Below the pieces are notes generated by a model. The model worked only from the letters and a program-made list of their open reading frames with translations, made no database searches and was not told the DNA's origin. From Euprymna scolopes (Eukaryota; Mollusca; Cephalopoda; Sepiida; Sepiolidae), in assembly GCA_024364805.1 (NCBI GenBank), contig CM044499.1:59967602-59989125 (forward strand): a stretch of 21,524 nt of DNA, read 5' to 3'. Below are positions 19,918 through 21,524 of this stretch, piece by piece (position 1 is the first letter of the stretch; each line of letters starts with the position of its first letter). A program made the translations under genes and the position numbers.

Positions 19918-20907
19918 TAAAGAATGTTTTGAAAAATTAACAGGGTAATTTACTACATTTTTGAAAAATAAACAGGGTAATATATTACATTTTTGAAAAT
20001 TAACAAGATAATTTATTACATTTTTAGAAAACTTAACAGGGTAATTTATGACATCTTTTGAAAACTTTACAGGGTAATTTATTACTTTTTGAAAAATTAA
20101 CAGGGTAATTTATTACATTTTTTTAAATTAACAGGGTAATTTGTTACATTCTTTGTAAAGTTAACAGGGTAATTTATTACATTTTTTTTAAATTAAAAGG
20201 GTAATTTATAACATTTTTGAAGAATTAACAGGGTAATTTATTACATTTTTTGAAAAATTAACAGGCTAATTTACTACATTTTTTGAAAAATTCACAGGGT
20301 AATTTATTACATTTTAAAAAAATTAGTAGAGTAATTTATTTCATTTTTTAAAAATAAACAGAGTAATTTATTACATTTTTTGAAAAATTAACAGGGAAAT
20401 TTGTTACATTTTTGAAAAATTAACATGGTAGTTTATTAAATTTTTTTGAAAAATTAACAGGGTAATTTATTACATTTTTTGAAAAATTAACAGGGTAATT
20501 TATTACATTTTTTGACAAATTAACAGGGTAATTTATTACGTTTTTTGAAAAATTAACAGGGTAATTTGTTACATTTTTTGAAAAATTAACAGGGTAATTT
20601 ATTACGTTTTTTGAAAAATTAACAGGGAAATTTATTACATTTTTTGAAAAATTAACAGGGTAATTTATTACATTTTTTGAAAAATTTACAGGGTAATTTA
20701 TTACTTTTTTAAAAAAATTAACAGGGTAATTTATTACATTTTTTGAAAAATTTACAGGGTAATTTATTACTTTTTTAAATAAATTAATAGGGTAATTTAT
20801 TACATTTTTTGAAAAATTAACAGGGTAATTTATTACATTTTTTGAAAAATTAACAGGGTAATTTATTGCATGTTTTGAAAAATTAACAGGGTAATTTATT
20901 ACATTTA
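19918..20907. repeat. 33-bp minisatellite (about 30 units)
   Basis: Units of 30-34 bp with core aacagggtaatttattac followed by a T run, then gaaaaatt. The central part (about 20440-20900) is nearly homogeneous; units at the left edge are more variable in length and sequence. A variant phase (attta-cagggtaatttattact-tttttaaa) recurs at 20685-20720 and 20745-20780, showing that a multi-unit block was duplicated. Confidence 0.96.
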
Positions 20908-21099
20908 CCCCTCGCTTATTCTTTATTTTCCATCACGCTCGTTTTTTATTGTTTTTGTTTTTCCGATTTTTCAAAAGTTTCAACATTTAAACAGGGTTAT
21001 TTTTTTTTGTTTATTCTCTGTTTCCATTTTATCGTTTTAATTTACCAAACACCCACACATACCTCACCACACCAGGACAACGCCGTGTAGCCCGGTTTG

Positions 21100-21524
21100 T
21101 CTACTGTATATATTTTAAACTTCTGTTAGAATGTATGTATGTTTGGATGTCTCGCTAATACTTTCGACCTACGCGACCCACACTGACAAAAATTGAATCC
21201 TTTAAAGGCTCTTGGCGTATTGATATCCAAGAATTGGCCTAAAGCATTCATTCTTTCGCTGTCAACTCTGCCGTTTTTTACAACGAGGGGATCATTTTTT
21301 TTCGTCGACATTTTTTCAAGTCATTTAAGTCTCGGGTGAACGACGTCGCACAAAAGGGATTATTTTGAACGTTCATGACGGCATAACCGCGGTGGGCGCA
21401 TCGATAAAACCGTTCGTTTTTTTTTGTTGTTGTTTTGTTTTTTTTGTGCGCTGTTTTCCTCTTCTTTTTCCTTTTTCACGTTACTGGTTCGAGTTTGTCT
21501 ACTACCACGATTTTTTTTTTTTTT
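21100..21524 (+). mobile_element. Helitron-like element, tandem copy 4 (runs off the window)
   Basis: Begins tctactgtatatattttaaa directly after copy 3. It then has tgtatgtatgtttgg, actttcgacctacgcgaccc, a middle with cgttcatgacgg, a B-box-like ctggttcgag and ctactaccacgatttttt at the window end. The order matches copies 1 and 2 up to the poly-T before the terminal hairpin. The minus-strand open frame at 21126-21311 overlaps this element and is not a gene. Confidence 0.75.

Larger units (their letters stand above)
19417..21099 (+). mobile_element. Helitron-like element, tandem copy 3, with internal minisatellite
   Basis: Starts tctattatatgaatctatcc, then tgtttaaatg and a tatg microsatellite (19451-19490), as in the other copies. 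The interior is different and longer: a CG-rich palindrome (19691-19704), an A-box-like tagaatagtggttacag (19705-19721), T-rich sequence, the 33-bp minisatellite, and a right flank repeating motifs from the left flank (gtttattct-tattt, tttttc-gattttt, acatttaaacagggttattt). It ends cacccacacatacctcacca then a decayed terminal hairpin (acaacgccgtgtagcccgg) and tttg at 21096-21099. Internal tandem repeats are known in non-autonomous Helitron-type elements of molluscs and insects. Confidence 0.72.

Noticed and set aside
19918-20907. taacagggtaat in each minisatellite unit matches the 3' two thirds of the I-SceI homing endonuclease site
   Set aside because: The remaining bases of the 18-bp site are absent and no homing endonuclease gene or intron is present; treated as coincidence.

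Overview
The window looks like AT-rich, repeat-dominated intergenic or intronic DNA from an invertebrate animal. Long (AT)n and (ATAC/ATGC)n microsatellites, mariner-type transposons, invertebrate-type LINE reverse transcriptase remains, a Penelope-like element with a GIY-YIG tail, Helitron-like elements with internal tandem repeats and SINE-like units all fit a mollusc. My best guess is a coleoid cephalopod such as an octopus; this is inference from repeat content, not a proof. I find no intact protein-coding gene. The open frames are mostly translated microsatellite or broken transposon sequence. The best host-gene hint is a possible short first coding exon (9498-9552) with a strong splice donor, about 550 bp downstream of a TATA/initiator pair (8911-8947).

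Layout, 1-5.6 kb: an ATGCAT-rich satellite, then the C-terminal half of a mariner transposase (minus strand) that stops at a 113-bp fold-back. A promoter-like cluster follows. Next is an inverted-repeat element (1447-1910) whose two arms each carry a hammerhead-ribozyme fold. Two pieces of LINE reverse transcriptase lie in opposite orientations: the C-terminal end at 1959-2581 (minus) and the N-terminal and central part at 3559-4545 (plus).

5.6-7.5 kb: a minisatellite of about 48-bp units in two alternating subtypes. It is interrupted by a 5S-rRNA-derived SINE with a 13-bp target duplication and by a Helitron-like element inserted without target duplication. Because the host array is repetitive, both empty sites can be inferred.

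7.5-12.2 kb: a mariner 5' end with its terminal repeat, a small fold-back with a GC-rich hairpin, the candidate exon, a lone terminal repeat of a second mariner family next to an (AT)n run, and an unidentified block with three CACGTG motifs.

12.2-16.7 kb: microsatellites and a 204-bp MITE with TA duplications lie between two inverted copies of an unidentified repeat of about 310 bp (12397-12708 and 16349-16654). The second copy abuts a 5'-truncated, broken Penelope-like fossil on the minus strand. The first copy carries a 65-bp intron-like insertion.

16.7-21.5 kb: one minus-strand Helitron-like copy, a tRNA-like SINE head, and then three Helitron-like copies joined head to tail with no spacer. 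The middle copy holds a minisatellite of about 30 units of 33 bp. Nothing suggests genes cooperating in a pathway; the window is a layered record of transposition.
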